Below are positions 19,953 to 27,695 of a stretch of 64,000 nucleotides of DNA, piece after piece. Under the pieces are notes generated by a model that saw only the letters and a list, made by a program, of their open reading frames with translations, did no database searches and had not been told where the DNA came from. The stretch is from Rickettsia typhi (GTDB lineage: Bacteria > Pseudomonadota > Alphaproteobacteria > Rickettsiales > Rickettsiaceae). A program made the translations under genes and the position numbers. The DNA is taken from contig CAMBEC010000007.1 of assembly GCA_945865485.1 (NCBI GenBank), positions 23,276-87,275 of the forward strand. The letters are read 5' to 3'. Every line of letters starts with the position of its first letter. Within the stretch, counting starts at the first letter, position 1.

Positions 19953-20528
19953 ATGAAAAACAATACCACAATCATTTATCTAACAGGCAAGCCAGGCGTT
20001 GGCAAATACACAATAGCTAAAGCATTAGCAAGCGACTATGGCTTTCTTATTTGTGATAATCAGCTTATCAATAATCCAATTTTTGAGCTATTGCAATATG
20101 ATGGCTATACAAAGATTCCAGATTTTGCTTGGGACTCTATCGCGCGTATAAGGACTGAGATACTTCAATTTCTAGCCAAAGTTCCACAAAACAGCTACGT
20201 ACTCACCAATAATCTTTATGAAAATAATGGGGACAGGGCGCTGTACGAGCAGGTGAATAAAATGGCTCATCTGCGAGGTTCCATTTTTATACCTGTAAAG
20301 TTGCTGATTAATGAGCAAGAACACTTAAAGCGTGTGGTACAGCAGGAAAGAAGAGCTCGGTGGAAATCAATTGATCCAAAGTATGTTTATGATAAGGAGC
20401 CACTCCTTTCTATCGATCACCCTTATTTGCTGGAGCTAAATGTAAGTAAATTAAGTGCAGGAAAGGCAGCAAAAGAAATAGTGAACCATATTACAAGCTT
20501 AAAGCTAAAAAAAGACTACACTTTATAG
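19953..20528 (+). CDS. P-loop nucleotide kinase-like protein
   Basis: A 191-residue P-loop protein of the small-kinase type (shikimate/adenylate-kinase-like fold). The phosphate-binding loop is GKPGVGKYT at 12-20; Tyr follows the lysine where Ser/Thr is usual, with Thr next. A later RRARWKSID-type arginine-rich stretch (QQERRARWKSID) looks like the lid. The substrate cannot be told from the sequence. It follows the rpmA terminator with an AGGCCAGG-like ribosome site and has no tight partner downstream. Confidence 0.6.
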   Translation: MKNNTTIIYLTGKPGVGKYTIAKALASDYGFLICDNQLINNPIFELLQYDGYTKIPDFAWDSIARIRTEILQFLAKVPQNSYVLTNNLYENNGDRALYEQVNKMAHLRGSIFIPVKLLINEQEHLKRVVQQERRARWKSIDPKYVYDKEPLLSIDHPYLLELNVSKLSAGKAAKEIVNHITSLKLKKDYTL

Positions 20529-20595
20529 TGAATATCCAGATACATAATAAAACACACTGAATTAGCCGATCAAATATCTTCCTCACGAATAGAAA

Positions 20596-20790
20596 ATGGC
20601 AAAAGATTATCCTTATAAAAGTTCAAGTACTTGGGCAACTGAAGAAGATCCGGATATCTGCATTCAGGATGACTTTCTTTGGGGCGTTATTAAGTATTTA
20701 TTATATACAATTTATAATTGGCACCAAACTATATTGCTTATCAAAAGCATTACCGTGAGTTTTTGCGATATGCGGAATATTGTCGTATGA
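20596..20790 (+). CDS. Small open reading frame, doubtful
   Basis: A 64-codon frame whose first ~37 residues (YPYKSSSTWATEEDPDICIQ region) look protein-like in composition, while the rest overlaps the end of the glutamine-synthetase-like gene on the other strand. There is no good ribosome site. It may be a small real gene, or a remnant of a longer one cut when the neighbouring gene arrived. No family is recognised. Confidence 0.22.
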   Translation: MAKDYPYKSSSTWATEEDPDICIQDDFLWGVIKYLLYTIYNWHQTILLIKSITVSFCDMRNIVV

Positions 20791-21468
20791 TAATATGCCT
20801 TGTCTTATAGAATCCAATATAGCAAAAATAACTTCTGCCGGATCGGCGCTTGCAGCAGCTAACCTGTGTTCCAATCGTCTTGGTAGCGAATCAGGAATTC
20901 GTATTAAGAGACTTCGGTTATTTCCACCCCACGCAATATGAGTAGGTGCCATAAATTTACTATCTAAACGTTTGTAATCCTGAGGTTTTGGTAAAAAATA
21001 GTTTATATATTGAGGTAAATAATGACATAATATTTGTGCATATTTTTCAATATTACTATCCTCAAGAAAGTTTAAATGTATGTGCATACTATTGCCGTAA
21101 TCATCCGCAAAAGGTCTGGAACAAAAATCAGCGTTACCACCAAGTTGTTTTGCAAAAAAACAGATATCCTTTCGTACTGATTCAATATCTCTCGCCATGG
21201 TTACTAAATTAGAACTGGGTGGTAGGTCAAGCTCGTATTGATTTTTTCCCTTTTCCAGTTTTATATCATGGCCTATTTTACTTTCTAGGTCCTTAACGTA
21301 AATATTATCTGAAAGATAAAACTCAATTTCTGCTCCAATAATAGGTGTTAAGTTATGATTTGATTTAAAATAGTTTTGCAAAGAAGCTAATCGATTGTAT
21401 CTCTCACTGACTTCTGATAGTTTATCATTGTATTGATTATTATTATTTATCATGGAAATAGAATTCAT
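20701..21468 (-). CDS. Compact glutamine-synthetase-like protein
   Basis: A 255-residue protein made almost only of a glutamine-synthetase catalytic core. Metal and substrate residues can be matched: Glu47/Glu49 in GAEIEFYL, Glu79 in NQYELDL, His129/His131 in GNSMHIHLNF, Arg185 in WGGNNRSLLIRIP, and Glu200/Arg202 in RRLEHRLAAASADP. Normal GSI is about 450-470 residues; the N-terminal beta-grasp domain and the C-terminal part with the adenylylation site are missing. Thus real glutamine synthesis is uncertain, and a gamma-glutamyl ligase or a decayed gene are alternatives. The start may be Met6 (21453), which would reduce the overlap with divergent pgeF from 17 to 2 bp. Confidence 0.68.
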   Translation of the reverse strand: MNSISMINNNNQYNDKLSEVSERYNRLASLQNYFKSNHNLTPIIGAEIEFYLSDNIYVKDLESKIGHDIKLEKGKNQYELDLPPSSNLVTMARDIESVRKDICFFAKQLGGNADFCSRPFADDYGNSMHIHLNFLEDSNIEKYAQILCHYLPQYINYFLPKPQDYKRLDSKFMAPTHIAWGGNNRSLLIRIPDSLPRRLEHRLAAASADPAEVIFAILDSIRQGILSYDNIPHIAKTHGNAFDKQYSLVPIINCI

Positions 21469-22186
21469 AAAAAATAAAGTTTATTATAAGATCATTGATA
21501 AGACCTATACAAATTCTAGCGGCATTTATAGCTTACATAAGTACACTGACGCTGTAAAATTAGCCCAGGTGCAGCAAAATATTGATAATATCAAAGCTGA
21601 GCTTAATGCTGATCACCTTTTCTTAATGAATCAAGTGCACGGTAATACTGTTATAATTGCTGATAATATAGATTTAAAGAAGCAACCGGAAGCGGATGCT
21701 TCTATAACAGCGCAAAAAAATATTGCACTTGGAGTGCTTACTGCTGATTGTATACCAGTGTTATTTGCAAGTGATGATGGAACGGTTATTGGTGCGGCGC
21801 ATTGTGGTTGGAGGAGCGCAAAGTTAAATATCATTACTAATGTTCGCAAAATGATGGAAAATATAGGGGTAACTAAAATAAAGGCAATTATTGGTCCAGC
21901 AATTGCTCAAAAATCATACGAAGTTGATGCTAAATATTACAATGATTTTGTTAGTGAAAGTGATGACATTAAAGAGTTATTTCAGCCATCTCACAGAGAA
22001 AATCATTTTATGTTTGATCTTGTTGGTTTTGTTATAAAGAAATTGCAAAAAGAAAATATTGAATTGGTTCACAATATGGAAGAAGATACTTATTCCATGC
22101 CAGAAAAATATCCAAGTTATCGCAGGTCATTTCATGATGGAGAGCAATACTCACAAAATATATTATCCACAATTATAATTAGATAA
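21452..22186 (+). CDS. pgeF: Peptidoglycan editing factor / YfiH-type polyphenol oxidase family protein
   Basis: A 244-residue multicopper-fold (DUF152, YfiH) protein. The conserved metal residues are in NQVHGNTV, LTADCIPVLFA and GAAHCGWRSA, and AIIGPAIAQKSYEV and RRSFHDGEQ follow as in the family. Family knowledge: PgeF removes wrongly incorporated residues from the peptidoglycan precursor stem, and some members act on purine nucleosides. It is divergent from the glutamine-synthetase-like gene, and its TAA overlaps the ccmC ATG by one base (TAATG). Confidence 0.88.
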   Translation: MEIEFIKNKVYYKIIDKTYTNSSGIYSLHKYTDAVKLAQVQQNIDNIKAELNADHLFLMNQVHGNTVIIADNIDLKKQPEADASITAQKNIALGVLTADCIPVLFASDDGTVIGAAHCGWRSAKLNIITNVRKMMENIGVTKIKAIIGPAIAQKSYEVDAKYYNDFVSESDDIKELFQPSHRENHFMFDLVGFVIKKLQKENIELVHNMEEDTYSMPEKYPSYRRSFHDGEQYSQNILSTIIIR

Positions 22187-22887
22187 TGTTAAAGTTACTA
22201 ACACCGAATTTTTTCTCGAAACTTGAAGTTACGCTTATTCCGATAATAGCTTTGTTGTTGCCCGTAATTCTTGGTACCGGATTATATTTTTCTCTTTTTT
22301 CTTCTCCGCCGGATTATCAGCAGGGAGAAATGGTTCGGGTAATGTATGTTCATGTACCAGCAGCGTGGATGAGTTTAGGCATTTATTCTTTCATAGCAGT
22401 TTGTAGTTTTTCAGCTTTAGTTTGGAAAACCAGGCTTTCCTATTTTTTAGCGGTTGCAGCGGCGCCAATTGGGGCGGCATTTGCCTTGATCACACTCGTT
22501 ACAGGATCGTTATGGGGAAAACCAATATGGGGGGCTTGGTGGGTTTGGGATGCTAGGCTTACTTCGATGTTAGTATTATTTCTGCTCTATATAAGTTATA
22601 TAACGATTGTAAATAGTGGCGCGAATATATTAAGAGCAGAGAAGCCAGCTTCAGTAATGGCATTAATTGGCTTTGTCAATATTCCGATTGTAAAATTTTC
22701 TGTTGACATTTGGTACAGCCTGCATCAGCCAGCTAGCATATTCAGGGCTGGGGGGCCTTCAATTCATAGCTCAATGTTATTACCGCTAATGATAATGTTT
22801 ACAAGCTTTATCCTATATTTTATACTTGTGCTGTTAATTCGTACTAAAATATTGCTAAATAGGCAAAAACAAAATAATAGATTATGA
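22186..22887 (+). CDS. ccmC: Heme exporter protein CcmC
   Basis: A 233-residue membrane protein with six hydrophobic segments. The WWD signature of heme-handling proteins is present as GAWWVWDARLTS, with histidines at VMYVHVPAAWMS and LHQPASIFR. CcmC presents heme to CcmE for cytochrome c maturation (System I). Start overlaps the pgeF stop by one base. No other ccm gene is in the window, which is usual for the scattered ccm genes of this bacterial group. Confidence 0.93.
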   Translation: MLKLLTPNFFSKLEVTLIPIIALLLPVILGTGLYFSLFSSPPDYQQGEMVRVMYVHVPAAWMSLGIYSFIAVCSFSALVWKTRLSYFLAVAAAPIGAAFALITLVTGSLWGKPIWGAWWVWDARLTSMLVLFLLYISYITIVNSGANILRAEKPASVMALIGFVNIPIVKFSVDIWYSLHQPASIFRAGGPSIHSSMLLPLMIMFTSFILYFILVLLIRTKILLNRQKQNNRL

Positions 22888-22924
22888 ATAATTTGTTTCA
22901 TAGCCAAAAATGTGGAAGGTTAAA

Positions 22925-23245
22925 TTGACTTACGTTGTAACTGATGAATGTGTCAAATGTAAATATACTGACTGCGTTGAAGTATGTCCTGTAGATTGCT
23001 TTTACGAAGGAGAGCTGATGCTAGTAATAAATCCAGAGGAATGTATTGATTGTGGAGTATGCGTGCCTGAATGCCCCGTAGATGCAATTAAAGAAGAATC
23101 ACCGGATTTGATTAAGTGGATAGAGATTAATAAAGAACTCTCAAACAAGTGGGATAATATAACAGTCAAAAAAAATCCTCTGCCTAATGCAGACAAATTC
23201 AAGGACGAAAAAAATAAATTCGAGAAATATATTCAAGGTCGTTGA
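22925..23245 (+). CDS. fdxA: Ferredoxin, 7Fe-8S type (FdxA)
   Basis: A 106-residue ferredoxin. Cysteines for [3Fe-4S] and [4Fe-4S] clusters are in [17 protein letters not shown] and [16 protein letters not shown] choose the TTG at 22925 as start because it gives the usual family start ([10 protein letters not shown]) and has GGAAGG at 22914-22919 five bases ahead; the ATG at 22910 would add five residues and would cover that site. It carries electrons in the cytoplasm; the partner is not known. It ends the housekeeping block, 168 bp before the glycan cluster. Confidence 0.9.
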   Translation: MTYVVTDECVKCKYTDCVEVCPVDCFYEGELMLVINPEECIDCGVCVPECPVDAIKEESPDLIKWIEINKELSNKWDNITVKKNPLPNADKFKDEKNKFEKYIQGR

Positions 23246-23413
23246 GTGGGTAAGGAAACAGTTTGATTTAAGAAGTGGAGCTTTTAAGATCCTTTTTTAA
23301 TTAAGATTGTTCTTGTTTTGTCTAGTTCCTAACAAATGGTATTGCTAAATTCATTTGGCAATTGCATTAACATATTATATATATCAAGTGTTTTATTATT
23401 TTGGAGTCAGTGT

Positions 23414-24184
23414 ATGAAAGTAGTGATATTAGCCGGTGGGTTTGGTACTCGCCTTAGTGAAGAGACGGACGTACGCCCAAAGCCAATGGTTGAAATAGGA
23501 GGGCGTCCGATACTTTGGCACATAATGAAGATATACACCCATTATGGGTTTAGTGATTTTACTATCGCTCTTGGTTATAAAGCTGATTTTATTAAAAAAT
23601 ATTTCTTAGAATATGTTAATTATTCTGGTAATTTAACACTTCAAATAAAAGAAGGTGAGTGTAAAATATTACAACGTGAACAGGAAGAGTGGGTCATTCA
23701 CCTAGAGGATACGGGTTTAAGTACTGGTACAGGTGGACGTATTAAAAAACTAGCGCATTTGATTAATGATGAGCCGTTTATGGTTACATACGGCGATGGG
23801 GTATCTGATATTAACATTGAAAAACTTCTAGATTATCACAAAAAACGCGGTAAATTGGTTACCATAACTGCTGTTCGTCCGCCTGCGCGTTACGGAGGTT
23901 TATATATGGAAAATGGCTTGGTGACAAGTTTTACTGAGAAACCGCAAACTGGTGAGGGATGGATAAACGGGGGGTTTATGGTATGTGAACCAAAAGTGTT
24001 GGATATGATCAAAGGAATAGAAAGTTCTTTAGAGTCTGAGCTGCTTGAAACACTAGCTTCTCAAGGGGAGCTAGCTGCATATTGTCATGATGGTTTTTGG
24101 CAATGTATGGATACATTGCGGGATTTAAAATATTTAGAAAATTTATGGACATCAGGAAAGGCACCTTGGAAAATTTGGGAATAA
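23414..24184 (+). CDS. rfbF: Glucose-1-phosphate cytidylyltransferase
   Basis: A 256-residue sugar-nucleotide transferase making CDP-glucose from CTP and glucose 1-phosphate. The start is the ATG at 23414, giving MKVVILAGGFGTRL with a GGAG ahead; an upstream in-frame ATG at 23336 would add a non-conserved hydrophobic leader and is rejected. Family blocks are KPMVEIGGRPILWHIMK, TGTGGRIKKL, VTYGDGVSDI, RPPARYGGL and EGWINGGFMV. It opens an 11-gene plus-strand cluster and supplies its activated sugar. The next gene overlaps its 3' end. Confidence 0.93.
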   Translation: MKVVILAGGFGTRLSEETDVRPKPMVEIGGRPILWHIMKIYTHYGFSDFTIALGYKADFIKKYFLEYVNYSGNLTLQIKEGECKILQREQEEWVIHLEDTGLSTGTGGRIKKLAHLINDEPFMVTYGDGVSDINIEKLLDYHKKRGKLVTITAVRPPARYGGLYMENGLVTSFTEKPQTGEGWINGGFMVCEPKVLDMIKGIESSLESELLETLASQGELAAYCHDGFWQCMDTLRDLKYLENLWTSGKAPWKIWE

Positions 24185-25164
24185 AGAAGTTTTGGCAAGA
24201 TAAACGTGTATTAGTAACTGGAGGCAGTGGTCTTGTTGGAGGGTGGCTCGTTGAGGAATTGCTTTCTCAAGGAGCTGAAGTTATTGTCCTTTTAAGAGAT
24301 TGGGTTCCTGGGTCTAGGCTTTTATCAAAAAATAGCCTTAGTAAGGCAATCATAGTAAGAGGAGATTTAGCTGATACTAATAAACTAGAGAGAATATTAG
24401 CTGAGTATGAGGTTCAGTTTGTAATGCATTTGGCGGCCCAAACTATTGTTCCGATTGCCAATAAAAATCCTCTTTCAACATTTGAGTCGAATATTACTGG
24501 CACATGGAATTTGCTTGAAGCTTGTCGTCAGGTAAAATCAGTTTCTTCTATTGTTGTTGCCTCATCAGACAAAGCTTATGGTGATATTCCAGAATTGCCA
24601 TACAAAGAAACCATGCCGCTTGGAGCTGTTTATCCCTATGATGTTAGCAAGGCTTGCTCTGATATGATAAGTTACAGCTATGCAAAAACTTTTGATTTAC
24701 CTGTAGCAATAACTAGATGCGGTAATTTTTTTGGTGGCGGTGATTTGAATTGGAATCGTATTATTCCTGGTACTATAAGATCTGTTATAAGAGGAGAACG
24801 TCCAGTTATTCGTTCTGATGGCACATTAATTCGAGATTATATTTATATTGAAGACGCTGTCAGCAGTTATATGGTTTTAGCAGAAGCATTATCAAAGGAT
24901 ATAAAATTAAGAGGAGAAGCTTTTAATTTTTCTAATGAGACACAAAAAACGGTTGTTGAATTAACTGATATTATCTTAAAATTACTGGATTCTGGATTAA
25001 AGCCAGTTATACAAGGTGAAAATCACGGTGAAATACAGGCGCAGTATTTGGATTGTACCAAAGCTAAGCAAATATTAGGGTGGTCAGCACGATTTAGTTT
25101 AAATAAAGGATTAGAAAAAACAGTTGAGTGGTATAAAGAATATTTTGAGAAAGAAAATGTTTAA
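24145..25164 (+). CDS. rfbG: CDP-glucose 4,6-dehydratase-like NAD-dependent sugar dehydratase
   Basis: A 339-residue short-chain sugar dehydratase/epimerase. The NAD-binding motif is VTGGSGLVGGW, the DLAD and HLAAQ motifs follow, VASSDKAYGD holds the conserved Ser, and YPYDVSK gives the catalytic Tyr and Lys. After RfbF, the natural substrate is CDP-glucose and the product CDP-4-keto-6-deoxyglucose. The ATG at 24145 overlaps rfbF by 40 bp; a TTG at 24175 would overlap by 10 bp and gives a length nearer the conserved part. RfbG and related GDP-mannose or UDP-sugar dehydratases are similar, so the substrate is inferred from the neighbour. Confidence 0.8.
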   Translation: MDIRKGTLENLGIKKFWQDKRVLVTGGSGLVGGWLVEELLSQGAEVIVLLRDWVPGSRLLSKNSLSKAIIVRGDLADTNKLERILAEYEVQFVMHLAAQTIVPIANKNPLSTFESNITGTWNLLEACRQVKSVSSIVVASSDKAYGDIPELPYKETMPLGAVYPYDVSKACSDMISYSYAKTFDLPVAITRCGNFFGGGDLNWNRIIPGTIRSVIRGERPVIRSDGTLIRDYIYIEDAVSSYMVLAEALSKDIKLRGEAFNFSNETQKTVVELTDIILKLLDSGLKPVIQGENHGEIQAQYLDCTKAKQILGWSARFSLNKGLEKTVEWYKEYFEKENV

Positions 25165-26368
25165 ATGTAGGGCTTGTAATTCTAGCAGTGTTGAATCGAT
25201 TATAGGCTTAGGAAAATTACCTCTTGCTAATGCCTTGTTATCCTCCATTGAACAAGTCAAAGAAGCTAGGCACAATTTAGAAGTAATGTTGTGTAGAGAT
25301 TGTGGCTTGGCGCAGCTTAGAGACTTAGTTGATCCAAAAGAGTTGTTTTCAAATTATGTCTATTTTTCTTCTAATTCTGATACGATGTTAAAGTCTGCTA
25401 AGGAGTTGGTTGAAAGAATTATACCTACTCTCCCTAAAGATGCTTATATAATTGAGGTTGCTAGTAATGATGGATATTTGTTGAAGAATTATATTAATAA
25501 CAACATTAATGCTTTAGGTATAGATCCGGCTAAGAATATTGCTAAGATTGCCAACGATAATGGTATACCAACTTTAAATGATTTTTTTAGTGAAGATTTA
25601 GCCACCAAGCTTGCTAGTGAAGGAAAAAAAGCCGATATTATTCACGCAAATAATGTATTTGCCCATGTTCCGGATATTAAAGGTTTTATCAAAGGAGTAA
25701 AACTTCTGTTGAAACCTCACGGTAAGGCTGTTATTGAGGTTCCTTATTTCCTTGATTTAGTAGAAAAACTTGAGTTTGATACTATTTATCACGAGCACGT
25801 ATTTTATTTTTCTATAAAACCTTTAAAAAAGGTTTTCGAGCGTTATGGCCTAGAACTATTTGATATTGAAGAAACAAAGCTACATGGAGGAACTGTTCGT
25901 TTATATATAGGGCATACTGATGCTCACAATGTGAGTTCTATTGTTACTGAAATGATAAAAAAAGAAGAAGATGCAAATCTTTACAACCATGATACTTTTG
26001 TTAAATTTATGAATAGAGTTAACCAACTAAAACAGGATCTCAATCACTTAATTAGCAAATTAAAAAATAATGGGGCAAGAATAGCTGCATATGGTGCATC
26101 AGCTAAAGGCACTACGTTACTGAATTATTTTGGTTTAGATAGAACTCATTTAGATTTTGTAGTTGATCGTAGCCCGGTAAAACAAGGATTATTCACACCT
26201 GGGACACATATTAAAATTATGGATCCTAGTTCTCTTGTTAACGAAAATATAAGTCATGCATTGCTTCTTACTTGGAATTTTGCGGATGAGATTAGGCAGC
26301 AACAGCAAGAATTTATCAACAGAGGTGGAAAATTTATTATTCCTCTTCCAGAAGCGTATGTCGTGTAA
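25157..26368 (+). CDS. Sugar C-methyltransferase-like protein, SAM-dependent
   Basis: A 403-residue protein with the three-part layout of NovU/TylC3-type sugar C-methyltransferases: an N-terminal zinc-binding part (FKCRAC...C-RDCG), a class I SAM domain with EVASNDGYLLKNY and a YHEHVFYFS block with the family His residues, and a C-terminal Rossmann-like part with AAYGASAKGTTLLNYFG. The ATG at 25157 overlaps rfbG by 8 bp and gives a normal start. The family methylates C3 (or C5) of 4-keto sugars, which matches the CDP-4-keto-6-deoxyglucose expected from RfbF/RfbG. Position on the sugar is not provable here. Confidence 0.82.
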   Translation: MFKCRACNSSSVESIIGLGKLPLANALLSSIEQVKEARHNLEVMLCRDCGLAQLRDLVDPKELFSNYVYFSSNSDTMLKSAKELVERIIPTLPKDAYIIEVASNDGYLLKNYINNNINALGIDPAKNIAKIANDNGIPTLNDFFSEDLATKLASEGKKADIIHANNVFAHVPDIKGFIKGVKLLLKPHGKAVIEVPYFLDLVEKLEFDTIYHEHVFYFSIKPLKKVFERYGLELFDIEETKLHGGTVRLYIGHTDAHNVSSIVTEMIKKEEDANLYNHDTFVKFMNRVNQLKQDLNHLISKLKNNGARIAAYGASAKGTTLLNYFGLDRTHLDFVVDRSPVKQGLFTPGTHIKIMDPSSLVNENISHALLLTWNFADEIRQQQQEFINRGGKFIIPLPEAYVV

Positions 26369-26838
26369 TGAAATTTACTCCTCTAAGTGTAATTGGCGCG
26401 TATTTAATAGAATTGGAGCTTAAGGTTGACGAAAGAGGAAGCTTTGCCAGGACTTTTTGTACTAAGGAGTTTGAAAAACATGGATTAGTAACAAATTTTG
26501 TCCAAATGAGTACAAGTTTTAATTACCATAAAGGGCAAATTCGTGGCATGCATTATCAAGAAGATCCATATGCCGAGACAAAGATTGTACGTTGTACAAG
26601 GGGCTCTATTTATGATATTATGCTTGACTTACGTAAAGACTCGCCAACACTTAATAAGTGGAGTGGGGAAATATTGTCAGCAACAAATGGCAAAATGCTG
26701 TATATTCCTAAAGGTGTTGCTCATGGGTATAAAACTTTGGAAGATAATACAGAAATTTTTTATATGATGGATGAATATTATAAACCTGAAGCGGCTTGTG
26801 AAATTCAAGTTCCATCTTTCTTAGCAGAGTACAGATAG
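26368..26838 (+). CDS. dTDP-4-dehydrorhamnose 3,5-epimerase family protein (RfbC-like)
   Basis: A 156-residue cupin of the RmlC family. DERGSFARTFCTKEFEKHG at the N-terminus, the catalytic-His block RGMHYQEDPYAETKIVRC (core GMHYQ), DLRKDSPT and PKGVAHGYKTLEDNTE match. Length is shorter than RmlC of rhamnose clusters (about 180), as for epimerases of branched-sugar clusters. The likely substrate is the keto sugar from the preceding steps, not dTDP-rhamnose, because no rmlA, rmlB or rmlD is present. The ATG shares one base with the previous stop, and the next gene shares one base with its stop. Confidence 0.85.
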   Translation: MKFTPLSVIGAYLIELELKVDERGSFARTFCTKEFEKHGLVTNFVQMSTSFNYHKGQIRGMHYQEDPYAETKIVRCTRGSIYDIMLDLRKDSPTLNKWSGEILSATNGKMLYIPKGVAHGYKTLEDNTEIFYMMDEYYKPEAACEIQVPSFLAEYR

Positions 26839-27695
26839 TGAAATATTATAATTCTTATTCAACTGAGTTATTAGAAAAAGGATATGTGCATATAAAATCT
26901 TTTTATAAAGTAGATCAGATAAAGCAAATCAATCAAAAAATTATCCAAGTTATTAATTCTGTCTCCTCTTTTTATTTAGGAAACAGTTGCGAAGATATTA
27001 GCTTAGAAGGCGGTGCTATAAATAAAATATTGCAACATATGCAATACAACCGTAGAGATTTAATTAGTATAATTTATGACGCTGTAAAGACTATACCTGA
27101 ATTTTGTAGGCTAGTTTCTTCTGAGCAAAATATAGAATTAGCAAAATTAATGAGAACAACTGATTCCATAGGGATTACTCGAGGGGGTGAAGGTATTCGT
27201 ATGGATCTTCCAAGGGAAGAAAAATTTATGGCCCCATGGCATCAAGATTATTTATCTCAATTTGGTAGTTATGATGGGTTAGTTTTTTGGGCCCCGTTAG
27301 TAAATATTACGCAAGATATCGGGCCCATTAAAGTATTGATAAATTCGCATAAAGAAGGATTGCTTCCGGTATATTATGAAAATACTGAATCAATTAATAC
27401 CGCCTATGGAATGAGAATATGTGATGAAGAGAAATTGATAAAACAATATGAAGATGTAGACCTTATTTGTGAAGTAGGTGATTTGTTAATTATTGATTTT
27501 AAAACTATCCATAAATCGGGGTTTAATGTATCAGATAAAGTTCGTTGGAGTATGCAAATTAGGTATTTTAACTTTAATGACCCTTTAGGAGTTTCAAAAG
27601 GGTGGCCTAGTGGTTTAACTACAGGTAAGAAACTTTCTCAAATACATCCTGAGCTATTATTAAGTAAAATAAAGGAGAAACCAAATGTCAACTAA
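26838..27695 (+). CDS. Phytanoyl-CoA dioxygenase (PhyH) family protein
   Basis: A 285-residue protein starting at GTG that shares one base with the previous TAG. It has the Fe(II)/2-oxoglutarate dioxygenase layout: WHQDYLSQFGSYDG (His-X-Asp iron ligands) and later DFKTIHKSGFNVSDKVRWSMQIRY (core HKSGFN, RWSMQIRY) with the second iron His and the arginine for 2-oxoglutarate. The GPIKVLINSHKEG segment also fits. Relatives hydroxylate small molecules; here a sugar or its acyl group is a reasonable target because of the neighbours, but that is inference. Confidence 0.8.
   Translation: MKYYNSYSTELLEKGYVHIKSFYKVDQIKQINQKIIQVINSVSSFYLGNSCEDISLEGGAINKILQHMQYNRRDLISIIYDAVKTIPEFCRLVSSEQNIELAKLMRTTDSIGITRGGEGIRMDLPREEKFMAPWHQDYLSQFGSYDGLVFWAPLVNITQDIGPIKVLINSHKEGLLPVYYENTESINTAYGMRICDEEKLIKQYEDVDLICEVGDLLIIDFKTIHKSGFNVSDKVRWSMQIRYFNFNDPLGVSKGWPSGLTTGKKLSQIHPELLLSKIKEKPNVN

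Noticed and set aside
23336..23413. Upstream ATG giving RfbF a hydrophobic N-terminal leader
   Set aside because: The conserved protein starts at MKVVILAGG (23414) with a GGAG ahead; the leader is not a believable part of a cytoplasmic enzyme.
24097..24184. Possible rfbF-rfbG fusion or frameshift
   Set aside because: The two frames differ and each gene has complete ends; the overlap is explained by choosing start 24145 or 24175 for rfbG.
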